Source: Bidens hawaiensis
Lineage: Eukaryota > Streptophyta > Magnoliopsida > Asterales > Asteraceae
DNA length: 64,000 nucleotides
Assembly: GCA_021521415.1 (NCBI GenBank)
Contig: JAIQDT010000299.1
Coordinates: forward strand, 930,001-994,000
Reading direction: 5' to 3'
In this document: one piece after another, positions 37,093 through 48,389 of the stretch
How positions within the stretch are numbered: the first letter of the stretch is position 1
Layout of the letters: the number at the start of each line of letters is the position of its first letter
The notes under the pieces: generated by a model
What the model saw: the letters and a program-made list of their open reading frames with translations, nothing else
What the model was told of the DNA's origin: nothing
Databases searched by the model: none
Made by a program: the position numbers and the translations under genes

Positions 37093-38433
37093 TTAATACG
37101 AACGCAAGGGATTACCTGAAATTGCGTCCGCTACCTCCTCCGCCTCCTTCGCAGAGATACTGAAGGCCCTAGCCTGAGTCTTTGGCTTGTCTTCCAACTT
37201 AACCCCAGAAGAGTTTCCCCGCTCAGAACCTCCCGCCTTATTTTCAGTGCACCGAGATGCCAAATGCCCAGACCCCTCACACCGGTAACAAGTCAACGTT
37301 GGACACTCATAGTGGAAGTGTCCAGCTTTCGCACATCGGAAACAAGTGATAGACCTGAACCTACATTCCCCACTATGTGGTTTCCCATACTTCTTGCATC
37401 TCCCATCATACGCGTCTCCCCTATAATTCGACGTTTCAGCTCTTGCTTTCTTTCCGGCCGACACAGAATCATTGCCCCCTTAACGTTTGCCATTAGAGTT
37501 AGAGCTCGGTTTCCAATCTTTTCCACGTTCAGCTGGGCTCACCATCTCTCTCTGCTCATATAATGTACCTGCAAGGGTAACCACCGAATGGAAAGAGCTT
37601 ATGCCGGTGGTCACCACACCCCTACGAACATCTACCGGTAGACCCTTCACGTACTTTTTGATTCTTTTGTCTTCAGGTGTAACTAGATCGGGACATAGGC
37701 GAGCCAGTTGGTTGAATTTTGTAGTATACTCTCGATGTGACATATCACCCGCTTCTAAGACTAAGAATTCCTGGTCCATCTTATCTAATTCATGCGGAGG
37801 GAAAAAATGATCGATAACCAATTGTTTCAACTCTCCCCAAGCCATCCTCCTAATAGAACGATTACCCATAGTCTGAGCTAGGTTATCCCACCAACACAGC
37901 GCCTCGGAACGAAATGAGGCAGTAGCATAAGTTACCATATCCTCCTCTTTGCACTTACTAACCCTCAATACGGCTTCCATCTCTCTAACCCATTGATGAG
38001 CAGCCAATGCATCTTTGGTACCATCGAAAGCGGGAGGGTCGCGCTTCTTGAAATCCCCATACGAACAACCTCTAGAAGGCACCCTAAACGCACGAACTTA
38101 TTTCTCCTTCTTACTTGACACCACCACCTTGTCTTCAACCTGAGTCTCTTGTCCCTTTCCCTGTTTATCTGCACTCTTCCCAACCATAGACTCTTTTGCA
38201 ACCCTAACCGCCTCAGCAACAATCTCGGGAATAACGCTCTGAAGAACCTGATAAACCTCATCTGCGATGGCCGCGCGTATAGCAGGACCTAAAACGGGGT
38301 TATCCCCTTACCCTTGAACCGGGGTTTCCTCCTGCTGGGATGTAGGAATCTCCCTCTCTGCCTCGGCATGCGGCTTACGACCACGGCTGCGAACATTTGG
38401 GCGACCTCTCCTACCAGTATGAGTATTAACCAT
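37093..38433 (-). pseudogene. Tekay-like gag with three in-frame stops
   Basis: A single reading frame runs from the ATG at 38433-38431 (MVNTHTGRRGRPNVRSRGRK, basic) to the end near 37093, broken by three TAA stops: near 38311, near 38100 and near 37482. The retrotransposon gag domain lies roughly between 38050 and 37590 (WVREMEAVLRVSKC, ALCWWDNLAQ, DHFFPPHELDKM, EYTTKFNQLARLCP). After the third stop come the zinc knuckles: CKKYGKPHSGEC, where the second Cys has become Tyr, then CFRCAKAGHFHYEC and CYRCEGSGHLASRC, both with intact CCHC spacing. The frame ends (NPLRSY) about where the protease would begin. The protein would form the particle core. This copy cannot make it full length. Confidence 0.9.
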
Positions 38434-38766
38434 GACTTATCCCTACAAAGACAGAATTTTAACACGGTCAAGTACGAGTGGTATTTAGAATATGGAAGGT
38501 AAGGGTAAACTGCTAATAACGTTGATCAAGTGTTATTAATTGTTTACTTTACCCGCCCATCCTAAGCACCCCTACCCCTAAACATATTAGCGTCCCATCT
38601 AACATTCAAGCAAATATGCACATAATAGTAGTCTAATACTTATAAAACGAATAATCAAATATAAAAATGTACCTCTTGGCGTGCAGCTACTCGCGGTTGG
38701 CATTTCTAGTCCTTTCTTTTACAGTTCGAGTCCAAGCATTCGGGAATGCTCGGATCCCTCGAACAT

Positions 38767-38780
38767 GGCTCTAATACCAA
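38767..38780 (-). promoter_or_regulatory. primer-binding site, initiator tRNA-Met type
   Basis: The minus strand reads TTGGTATTAGAGCC, one C-to-T change from TGGTATCAGAGC, two bases from the LTR end at 38783. Confidence 0.88.
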
Positions 38781-38782
38781 CT

Positions 38783-41173
38783 TGTAAGACCCCAAATCCC
38801 GGGAATCTTACAGTTGGTAATAACATCCATAATTTCACAAAAATTTAAAAAAAAACCAACAATTCTTTGTATTTAAAACCAGTTCAGAGTAAATAACAGC
38901 GGAAAAGTTTAAGTATTAAAAATCCCAAAACACGGGTACAGGTGTCCAAAATCAAGTGTAAATAAAATATTTGTTTTATTTGAATTCCTCGACCAGAAAT
39001 GCCTTCAACCTCCCAAGTAGCATCCAGCACGCCCAAGCGGTAGCATCCATTTCTTAACCTAAAAGTCAATCTAACATACACACAAAGTCAGCTTGAGCTG
39101 AGTGAGTTCAAGTTTTCATAAACGACATTCATTAAAAATTTAAATTCCATGAGTATGGAATGTAGGGGAAAATCATGAGTCCATAAAATCATAAATAGCT
39201 TTTCTTAACCAAATCATAAGTAAATAAAACATTAAACATCTTTTCATGCAGCACGTGCCTCCTCACCCCGGGTCTTCCCCGAATAATATACTTGACCCAG
39301 CCGCGGTTTAACAAAAACCATTAAAATCATGCAACACGAGCCTCCTCACCCCGGGTCATCCCCAGGTAATATATTTGACTCGGTCACAGTTTAATAAAAC
39401 TAAATCACGCAACACGAGCCTCCTCACCCCGGGTCATCCCCAAGTAATATATTTGACTCGGTCGCGGTTTAACATACCAAACACGTGATACGGGCCTCCT
39501 TTCCCCGGGTCTTCCCCAAGTAATATATTTAACCCGACCACGGTTTATAGAACGGCGGGCCTCCTCACCCTGGGTCCTCCCGAGTAATATATTTTACCCG
39601 GTCACAGTTTACCATCACATACACACATACAAACATCTAATTCAAACATTCAACCAAACAATATCATCACATTCAATCCATAAATAATGGATAATATAGG
39701 AATTAATACTAGGCCTAATAACAACCTTGAACCTAGACCACAAGTAATATGTATAACCTTAAGGAATATACGACCACAACGAGTCTAAAATATCCTAAGG
39801 CTTAGAATATAATTCAAACATAAATGCATAATCACGAATAAAGCCATGTAATACCATCCAAATAGTTTAAAACGATTAAAATTGGGTAAAATTTGTAATA
39901 GGGTGTGTATGCTAGCCCAAAATGTAAAAGGATTAAAAAGGGCATCATGAACTCACCTGAATGAATCGAACACCTGCAACGAGCTAGGATATCCCTAAGT
40001 GCACAATCACAAGCGAGGGCCTGTAAATTATACACAACACGTTACTAAACTAGACCACAAGGACACACTTGCCTAATGGGCCGCTCAAGCCCAACACTTT
40101 GGCCCACGGCCCACTAACTTGGCCCAAGGCCCAACAACTTGGCCCAAGGCCCAACAACTTGGGCCGAGGCCCAAACCAAACCCAATAACTTTACCTCAGC
40201 TCCTAAAACCTTTCAACTAACCAAATCCACCCTACGATTATGGTCGGGGCTAACCATGACGCACAACTCACCCGCCGGTAATCAAATCGAGTCGAATACG
40301 TGCGTAATAAATCTTAAAACCAATTGTCAAACGAATCATCCCCAAATGGACCAAATTCCCATCTTAGCCTTTTCTTACATCATAATTATGTCACCCGAGT
40401 TGATAGGGTTGACGGTTCCTTTTTACAACTTTCAATTTAACATTTAAACGAAAATTCGCGCACCGCCGAATCGATTGACCAATCACCAACCAAAACAGCC
40501 CCAAGTATTAAAAATATAATTTTCCCACAGCCCTTAAACCCCCCCCCCCCTAGGGATGTACAAACTGATTCGGTCGGTCATCCGATCGCTTAACGCATCA
40601 AACTCAACAATTGCCAATCCTACACCCGATAAACCCTAGTTTTCGAACTAAAATCGATTGACCGACCTAAACACCTCCATTGGCCATGGAATTTTAGTAT
40701 GATGTAAGTGACATACCTAGTAAGATTTTGGTGCAAAAACCCTAATCAAAACAGCCCCGGAATTCCTCAATTGGACAGCCACCATACAAGTCTACAACAA
40801 GTCGTTTAACGATCAATATGCGATGTATAAGGATGGTTTAAGGTGTAAAAGAGTAGAGGGGACATGGGACTAACCTAGAATTGGATTTTTACGGCCTAAT
40901 CACAGCTTCAAAAAAGAAAAATCAGGGGTGCTTGGCTCTTGCTTTCAGCCGATCGCAGGTTTGGGGGCGGGGGGGCTAGGGTTAGGATTTTGATTACAAA
41001 TTAAAATGTTACATTCTGGCCCTTCCACTTTATTAAGAGTTGAACTTGCACGAAAAGTTAAGCAAGATACGCTTACGGGGTGGAAAGGAGCTCTCGGAAG
41101 AATGCCGGGAAGCCCGAAGGTGTACGCAATCACTAAAAGGCTAAATATTTTATCGGAATTTACGGATGTTACA
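38783..41173 (-). repeat. 5' LTR of gag-only element
   Basis: 2391 bp, TGTAAGACCCC to ACGGATGTTACA. Compared with the 3' LTR it has one more unit of the CCTCCTCACCCCGGGTC array but lacks others. Arms: sense GTGAGTTCA (39956-39948) and TGAACTCAC (39110-39102). A GGCCCAA cluster lies at 40095-40170 and a C/G homopolymer near 40540-40551. Confidence 0.9.
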
Positions 41174-41178
41174 GTGAA

Positions 41179-41666
41179 CCATTTGTGTTATATGCATGAG
41201 AGTTCAAGATAATTTTTTAAAGAGAATAGTGATCATTGTGATATATTATTGAAGTGAACTTATTTGTGATTTGTCTTCCCTTTACAAGTGTCTTCCCTCT
41301 CCCATATAAAGGAGAGGAGGTCATATCTTTTACATGATTTGCATATCAAATCTAACTTAGTGGTTCCTCTTTATCTGGTTCCTTTCCTCAACCGCTAAGT
41401 CTTTAACTTCTGGCCTTTTACCCATCGTGCACTAGCTAGGTCCGAAGAGCATGCTTGCCTTGAGACTTTCATATGGGTCAAGAGAACAATACTCTTGGGA
41501 AGATCTCTTGACATGACTTTTCGTGGACCAAATATTTATACTTATCTTCCCTCTTGTTGGGCCTTCATGCCCTTCTCATGGGCTTTCCTTGTTGTATCTT
41601 CAAAACCTTATTCATCTATTTGGTTATGGGCTGCCTCGGAAGCCTGAATCCGAGGTAGGCTCTACA
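41179..41666 (-). repeat. 5' LTR of Tat-like element, outer piece
   Basis: Continues from 30797 after removal of the nested element; ends GGTAGGCTCTACA at 41666, followed by TSD GTCTA. Confidence 0.88.
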
Positions 41667-41720
41667 GTCTATATTATATACATGTATCTTCAAAAAAGAT
41701 AAAGGCAACAGCATGACTAA

Positions 41721-41845
41721 GGGGCTGCTTAGTAGCCTCTTAATGGCCATTAAGAGGCTACCTCTTAATGATTTATAATGTCTTAATGGTTAAGAGGTAG
41801 CCTTAAGTCTGAATGGTCAAGAGGTAAGAATGAATGTGGTGCTGA
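41721..41845. mobile_element. truncated Tourist-like MITE with a 30-bp perfect palindrome
   Basis: Starts GGGGCTGCTTAGTAGCCTCT after TAA (41718-41720), as in PIF/Harbinger MITEs. The matching right end is not found. GTAGCCTCTTAATGG meets its exact inverse at 41732-41761. The CTTAATGGTTAAGAGGTAGC block repeats the motif. Confidence 0.55.
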
Positions 41846-41864
41846 CACAACATAAAAAAGAGAT

Positions 41865-41911
<47 letters not shown>

Positions 41912-41917
<6 letters not shown>

Positions 41918-42241
41918 TAGGTTAAAATAAAAACCCACTTGAGTTGTGAAAACTCTAGAAACTCATTCTCAACCACATGTTTTTAATTAAAGATTAAATC
42001 TTGTGGTCTACAATTAAAGTTAATAAAAAATGTTAACATACATATAACTTTTTCTCTCTTCTAAAAACATATAAAAAAATTAGTAAACAAATGTTAAAAA
42101 ATAGCAAAACAATTTTTTTTAATGTTTCGATGTTTTGTATTAAATGTTACAACATATATTACGTGTTACAAAAAAAAAATAAAAAAAAACGATGTTAGGT
42201 TTTCACAACTCTAGTGGGTTTTCATTCTATACTTTGCCTAT
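41912..42241. mobile_element. MITE with inverted ends inserted in a TA microsatellite
   Basis: Left AAACCCACTTGAGTTGTGAA and right TTCACAACTCTAGTGGGTTT are inverted copies with few differences; beyond them the ends keep partial pairing. TA repeats (41868-41912) and CA repeats (42242-42263) flank it. Confidence 0.55.
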
Positions 42242-42263
42242 ACACACACACACACACACACAC

Positions 42264-42297
42264 TAGCTTAAGAACCCGTGTGATGCACGGGAAGCTT
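42264..42297. other. hairpin CCCGTG-TGATG-CACGGG
   Basis: Stem 42275-42280 with 42286-42291, with an outer AGCTT/AAGCT pairing. Resembles 'CCCGTG...CACGGG' hairpins seen at the ends of many plant repeats; the element itself is not defined. The AT-rich stretch from here to 42828 has nothing else I recognise. Confidence 0.4.
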
Positions 42298-42826
42298 AAA
42301 AGAAATAAAATTAACTATAAATATTAAATGATTAAATTAAAAAATTCATATATTTTATCAAACTAAACAATTTAATAAGTTAAAATTATATTTTCTATTG
42401 GAATATTCATACAAATACGTGGCGCATTCTCATGTAATTTTCTTCATAATCACAAAAAAGATTCACCTAATGATTTTAGAAGTTGTAATTATACTTTTAA
42501 TAGAATAGCGAATTTTAACAAAAGATGATAAGATATTTCATTATAAATGATATAAAAAGAGAACATCATATACAAAATTAGCATGACTAAAACACGCTTT
42601 TGTGTTACAGATTAATTTGAAAGAGATGGATGAGAACTCCATGGATCCATGGTAGTTGAATGAATACATGAAAATTTAATTGCTATTCATTCATAATTTC
42701 TTCTTGTTTTTATCTTATTAGACCTATAAATATCATTCGTTATTTTTTACCACATTCATTTCCTATACTAAAAAGTGTTTATAATTTGATTTAATAAATA
42801 AAACGTTATGTATGAGTTCATTAAAG

Positions 42827-42857
<31 letters not shown>

Positions 42858-42859
<2 letters not shown>

Positions 42860-45800
42860 ACAACAACAATTGTACCCAGTAAATCCCACAACTAGCAAAA
42901 GCTATTGGTAGGGTCTGGGGAGGGTGTGATATAGGCAGACCTTACCTCTATCCAAGAGGATAGAGAGGCTGCTTCCAAAAAGACCCTCGGCTCCAAATCA
43001 TGCAACATAAAAACACACAAGTACCAATAACAAAACTTAATAGTGATAAAGTGGCACAATCAAATACCAACACATATGAAATCATAGTGTCCAAATAGAC
43101 ATACCAACGCAAGAACAAATATAAGTCAAATCTGCCTAAAATGTAGAAGAGTCTAAGCCCATAAGCTAGAACTAAGATACAAAAAGGGCCTTCTCTAAAA
43201 GTCCTTAACCTTAATTCTACGTCTCCATGAACACCTATCATAGACCAGTCCTCAGAGAGGTGTAACTCTAGCAAATCCTGCCTAATCCGCTCCTCCCACG
43301 TCACTTTGGGTCTCCCTCTACTCCTCCTTCCTTCTACATTGAGGGTTTCCACTACTCTAACTGGCGCTGTTTCTTGTCTTCTCTTCATATGCCCATACCA
43401 TCTCAATCTACCCTTCTTTATTTTTTCACCTATACTAACAATTCCTAGTCGTTCCCTAAAAACCTCATTTCTTATTCGGTCCAACCTTGTGTGCCCACAC
43501 ATCCACCTCAGCATCCTCATCTCCGCCACCTCCATCTTATGTGCTTGTGTTTTCTTGTTGGCCCAACAATCTGTTCCATATAACAAAGCAGGTCTAACAG
43601 TAATCCTATAAAATTTCCCTTTTAATTTAGTTGGGAACCTCCTATCACACAAAACCCCGGTAGCTGCTCTCCACCTACACCAACCTGCCTGAATGCGGTG
43701 TGTTACGTCACTATCTATCTCACCATTTCTTTGTACATAGGATCCTAGATATTTGAACTTAGTAGCTTATGGAACCACTTGACATCCGATGGTGATCTGA
43801 GAGTCCCTGTCGTCTCCAGCCCCACTGAAATCACAATGTAGATACTCGGTCTTTGAGTGACTAATCCTTAGTCCTTTGTCCTCTAGAGCCGCACGCCATT
43901 CTTCTAACCTCACATTGAGGCTATGTTTAGTTTCAGCAACTAACACAATATCATCTGCAAAGAGCATACACCATGGGACCGTCCCTTGAATCGACATTGA
44001 CAACTCATCCATGACAATTGCAAAAAGAAAAGGGCTCAAGGCTGACCCTTGGTGGAGTCCTACTTCCACGGGTAAGAAATCAGTATCCCCTATTGGCGCC
44101 TTAACAGTAGTCTTTGTCCAATCATACATATCTCTAATTATGTCTATGTACCTCCCAGGAACCCCTCTGCTCTCTAGACTATCCCAGATCAGTCTACGTG
44201 GTACATTATCACATGCCTTTTCAAGATCAATGAAGACCATATATAGATCCCGCTTCTTCTCCCTATACTTTTCCATCAATCTCCTTAAGATGTGAATTGC
44301 TTCCGTGGTTGATCTCCCTGTCATGAAACCAAATTGGTTTACCATAACTTGGGTTTCTCTTCTAATTCTTGTCTCGATTACTCTTTCCCATAATTTCATA
44401 GTATGACTTAGTAACTTAATCCCTCTATAATTCCCACAACATTGGGCGTCTCCTTTGTTCTTGTATACTGGCACTATGAAACTACTTCTCCATTGATCTG
44501 GCATTTCTCCCGATTTGAAGATAAGGTTGAACAGAGTAGTTAGCCATTGAACTCCTTCATCTCCCAAACATTTCCACACCTCAATTGGTACATTGTCTAT
44601 ACCCACTGCCATAGTCCTTCCCATCTTCCTAAGAGCTGTCCTCACTTCACCATGTGTGATATTTCGGCAGCAACAATTATTTCGTTGTCTCATTTAAGTG
44701 GTGTTGTTGATGTTTTGTTATTGGTAAGTTCTCTCCCCATTTAACAGATTGTGAAAATATGTTTGCCATCTCAACTTAATGTCAACATCCTTGTATAAAA
44801 TCCGTTCATCCTATCCTTTTATAAGCTTCACTATTCCTAGGTCATATCGCCTCCGCTCCCTGGCTTTGGCAATCTTAAACATAGCATGTTCCCCCTCCTT
44901 TGTTTCTAAACTTTCATACATTCGCTTATAGGTCGTGTTCTTTGCTTCCGTCGCCGCCTTCTTTGCCTCCCTCTTGGCCTTTTTGTATCCCTCCCTCAAC
45001 CGTAGTCTCTCTTCCTCATCCGTGCACTTTAGGAGATCCCTAAAACTTTCTTGCTTATCCCTTATTTTGGTCTGCACCTCGTCACTCCACCACCAGGACT
45101 CCTTATGCCCGCTTGACCTGCCACTCGTAACCCCTAGATTCTCTTTCGCTACTTGAGTAATGGTAGTCGCCATAGCTTCCCACATCTGTTTTGCATCATC
45201 CCCTAGTTGAGTCGACGTTACAGAAACGATCTTATCTTTGAACTCTCCAATTTTTACACCCTTTAAATTCCCCCATCGGATCCTAGGTAGACATTTCCTC
45301 CCCCCTACAATCAGTGTTTGTCTGAAAGTTATATCTGCCACCAGTAAATGGTGTTGAGCCGCTGTCGTCTCCCGTGGTATAACCTTGCAGTCTTGCCACC
45401 ATCTTCGATCTTCTCGTCTTGTTAAGAGGTAGTCGATTTGCGTGTGATGTCCCCCGCTACTGAAAGTTATCAGATGGGAGTCTCTCTTCCTAAAGAACGA
45501 GTTTAAAATGCTCAGGTCATGGGCCACCGAAAATTCTAGGAGATCCCTACCAGGGTCATTTCTAACCCCAAAGCCAAAACCCCCATGAATCGACTGAAAG
45601 CCATGACTCTCTACACCAATGTGGCCATTAAAATCCCCTCTTATAAAAATCTTCTCTTCTCTAGGTATCGCCCTCACTACTATGTCTCGACGATCTCCCA
45701 GTCCCCCAATCCAACATGTGGTGCGTACGAGCAGACCACTGCCACTACCTCCTCACCTAAACTAGTCTCAACACCATAACTCTATCGTTGTATCTAATCA

Positions 45801-46090
45801 CCTCCACCACATTCTTATATACTTCCAAAGCCACTAGAAATCCTACTCCATTTTTTGCTCCATCTGACCCTTAATACAATAACTTATACCCATTATGCTC
45901 CTCTCCTTTTTGCCCCTTCCATCTAGTCTCTTGAAGGCACGCTATCTGTACTCTACGCCTTTTAAGTGCATCTACTACCTCTAACAATTTTCCATTAAGA
46001 GTACCTACATTCCAAGAGGCTATTCACAAACTATACCCCCTTTCTTTTCCCTTGGCTGTACCTCTCGTCCTTGGACACGATTTCAAGGAA
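42858..46090 (-). mobile_element. RTE-clade LINE, nearly full length, degenerate
   Basis: The 3' end has a (TTG)n tail on the minus strand (42870-42858) preceded by the RTE-like end sequence GGGATTTACTGGGTACAATT. Endonuclease (about 46026-45200), reverse transcriptase (44693-43767) and a C-terminal region (43652-43200) follow in order. Length is near that usual for RTE elements (about 3.2 kb). Several stops and frameshifts make it non-functional. The 5' limit is approximate. Confidence 0.88.
42948..46026 (-). pseudogene. RTE LINE polyprotein: APE endonuclease and reverse transcriptase, broken
   Basis: The endonuclease begins SWNVGTL (46014 region), then CLQETRWKG with the metal-binding Glu. 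It is broken by a stop after KLLY near 45880 and a frameshift near 45740. An open stretch from 45677 carries GDFNGHIG, TQIDYLL and AQHHLLVADI; the usual SDH-type end is altered. The RT frame (44693-43767, 308 codons) shows VPVYKNKGD, NYRGIKLL, FIDLEKACDNVPR, HQGSALSPFLF and the catalytic FADD at residues 245-248 of this stretch. A stop follows CQVVP, and a frameshift near 43745 leads to the C-terminal part (RWMCGHTRLDRIRNE, GHMKRR, GRPKVTWEE). In the family, one protein nicks DNA and primes reverse transcription at the target. RT motifs look intact, but the whole is a pseudogene. Confidence 0.92.
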
Positions 46091-46745
46091 AAGTCATAAC
46101 TTCTAAGGTCTATGGTTGCAATTAGTCACAGGATAACTTAAGATCACACAAGTAGTCAATAATTTGATAAGGCAACTAATGTAAAACACACATTGAACAA
46201 CACAATATACACGATGGTTACTAATCAACAATTGTTGAATAACGAGATCACACAACAATCATACACTAACTAGCGATATGTGATGAGCAACACCTGCCCA
46301 CAATGACAATGACCAACAAGATGTAATCCGTGATGGTGCTAAAAAACACCCAATGGTCAACGCAAATATACGTATCACTGTAGCAGCAACAACAACAACA
46401 ACAATAGTAATAATATTAGCAATAGGGTAATTATTATTATTATTAGTAAAATATTATATTCTTATTATTATTAGAGCATTAGTGAAACCAGAGAGAAAAC
46501 ACCTGGTTGGTCGAGAACAGCGTGCTGCTGCAGTTATCGGAAAACGGTGGTTGCCGGGAAAGGTTATATTTGTTTCCACTTGAAAGTACTCCCGCAACAC
46601 AGCCCCTTGACCGGCCGCTAGGGGGGGGGAGGTTGTGGTTCGTGTGTTTCAGTCGAGCCGGAAAGAAAAGTGGCGGTGGTTCCGGCGATTGTACTTTTTC
46701 TGAAATGTTTCCTTTAGCGGGACCGGCGGAACTGAAAAGCTTTCG
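46091..46745. other. non-coding spacer with CAA and TTA simple repeats
   Basis: (CAA)n at about 46385-46410 and TTATTA words at 46430-46475. A GC-richer stretch at 46500-46740 is open in one frame but has no recognisable domain and runs into the TA repeat. Confidence 0.5.
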
Positions 46746-46841
<96 letters not shown>

Positions 46842-46862
46842 TATATATATATATATTATACT
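46746..46862. repeat. TA microsatellite, about 115 bp
   Basis: Nearly uninterrupted TA. Other TA tracts: 34068-34112, 41868-41912, 42829-42846, 47061-47085, 48455-48480, 60124-60162 and 63770-63880. Confidence 0.97.
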
Positions 46863-48384
46863 ACATAAATACACACATATTTTAATATCTATAACTTAGA
46901 TAATTAGTTATTTGATTAAATAATGGATTGATATGTTTTGATTACACTGAAATAAATAAGTTTTCATTAAAAGTAAAAAAAATAGTTTGAGCAGGAAATT
47001 TTTTGCTAAGAATTAATCTTCAAGTGACATATGTCCCCAGTTATTTTACTTTATTATAGAATATATATATATATATATATATATAAACATTTATACCGAG
47101 TGCATTGGGTGCATAATCGAGTAAATAGGTTAATGTTATTAGGTATATTAAAAATCCCATGCATGTCCCGAACCCAAGAAAATTTTTAAAACTAATCCCA
47201 AACCCTATCCCATCCTGATTGTGTCAAGTCTCGGGTTTCACTTGTCATCCCTACATGCACACCATTGTTTTATCAGATGTCATAACTAGTCCAACAACCT
47301 CCTTTTAATATTATAATTATTAGGCTTACCTGCCGTGATGCAGCGGTGCCTGGTGTAACACCTTTTCATTTGTATAAAACAGTTTCGCTAGACTGGGTAA
47401 TACCTATATTAGTTAAGCATATCAAATTGGCATTCTAGAACACATTACACCTAGGCGGGCGGCACATATTCCATGTTGCCCTTTTTTACGTCATTTAGAT
47501 GGTTTTACAAAGTGTTTGCAGACTAATTACTAAAAAAAATTATTTTCGTCTCCATTATGTGTTGTCTTGCCAAAATAATGACCTTTTTGTTCGCTGCTCT
47601 GTTTTGCTGAACTTGGAAACCAACACAACACGACATAACAACAAAACAACAAAATGATTGAACAATAAATAATGTAACAAATAATAGGTATAAGTTTTAA
47701 GCTTTGCAGTAAGTCATAAGTCTGTTTATAGCAACAAACAATCTTTTTATAAAGGCATCTTGTTTCATTTCTGATGGTCGTTTTAGTTTTTATAACTCAA
47801 AAACCGTATCACACAAAATGTTTTACTCCGCATAACTCTAAAAGCAAATCACATAAGGCATATATGAAGTTTTATAACACTAACGAGTCGTTTTACTTTT
47901 CTTAACCCATAAACCAAATCACATAACACCTATTGATTCCTTTATGAACCACATTTAATTCATATACAATACTCCAATTCACACATTATTTCTTGGACCC
48001 ACTGATCCGTTTAGAATTAAAATACCTTTAACCACAATATTATCTGTGACTTTTATAAAAGTACAATTTCACAAAACCAATCACAAATGATAGTAACTCG
48101 AGCCAACATGCTATCAGCAAAATGAAAACACAAAGAAAAGATATTTAGAGAAACAACCAAACACCAAATTGTATGTAAGTAAAAACTGATGTAGCAAGGA
48201 AGACATTTAATTAGACAAGTTGTAAGCACAATGAAAATAAACAATTGAAGCTTACCACAAACAAGCACCGCAATATCGGTTGTTTTAATCAAACGGAGTT
48301 TTAGAAGACTTAGAAGCATTAGCTCGTTGTAGGTGCAAATAAATTGCCACACCAAAACAATGAATAGATAACTATTTTTGGATC
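46863..48384. other. gene-free AT-rich region
   Basis: No gene. At about 47775-47945 there are three diverged copies of a block containing 'cgttttac' followed by 'ataactc...aaaNcaaatcacata'. Confidence 0.45.
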
Positions 48385-48389
48385 ATCAT

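Larger units (their letters stand above)
30798..41173 (-). mobile_element. Tekay-like Ty3/gypsy element with gag only
   Basis: TSD GTGAA at 30793-30797 and 41174-41178. The 5' LTR is 38783-41173. The primer-binding site is 38767-38780. The interior is only about 1.9 kb (36887-38782). The polypurine tract is 36887-36900. The 3' LTR is 30798-33064 plus 36810-36886, split by a solo LTR. The two LTRs are nearly identical by eye apart from repeat copy number, so the insertion is fairly recent. Protease, reverse transcriptase, RNase H, integrase and chromodomain are all missing. Elements with LTRs and gag alone are known in plants as TR-GAG elements; this fits, though a simple internal deletion is also possible. 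Confidence 0.88.
25099..41666 (-). mobile_element. Tat-lineage-like LTR retrotransposon, non-coding, hosting a nested element
   Basis: TSD GTCTA at 25094-25098 and 41667-41671. LTR ends are TGTTGGAACCC and GGTAGGCTCTACA on the plus strand. The 3' LTR is 25099-25666; the 5' LTR is 30722-30797 plus 41179-41666, split by the element at 30798-41173. The primer-binding site at 30702-30720 resembles the tRNA-Asp type used by Athila/Tat elements. The 5-kb interior (25667-30701) has no gag or pol that I can recognise but has hairpins and tandem repeats, so it is a deletion derivative or a non-autonomous relative. The two LTRs have clearly diverged, so it is older than its insert. Confidence 0.82.

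Noticed and set aside
42948..45677. Host reverse-transcriptase-like gene
   Set aside because: Stops, frameshifts, a (TTG)n tail and RTE domain order show a LINE.
46507..46899. 130-codon frame ending in an IY repeat
   Set aside because: The C-terminal half is translation of a TA microsatellite; the N-terminal part has no recognisable domain.
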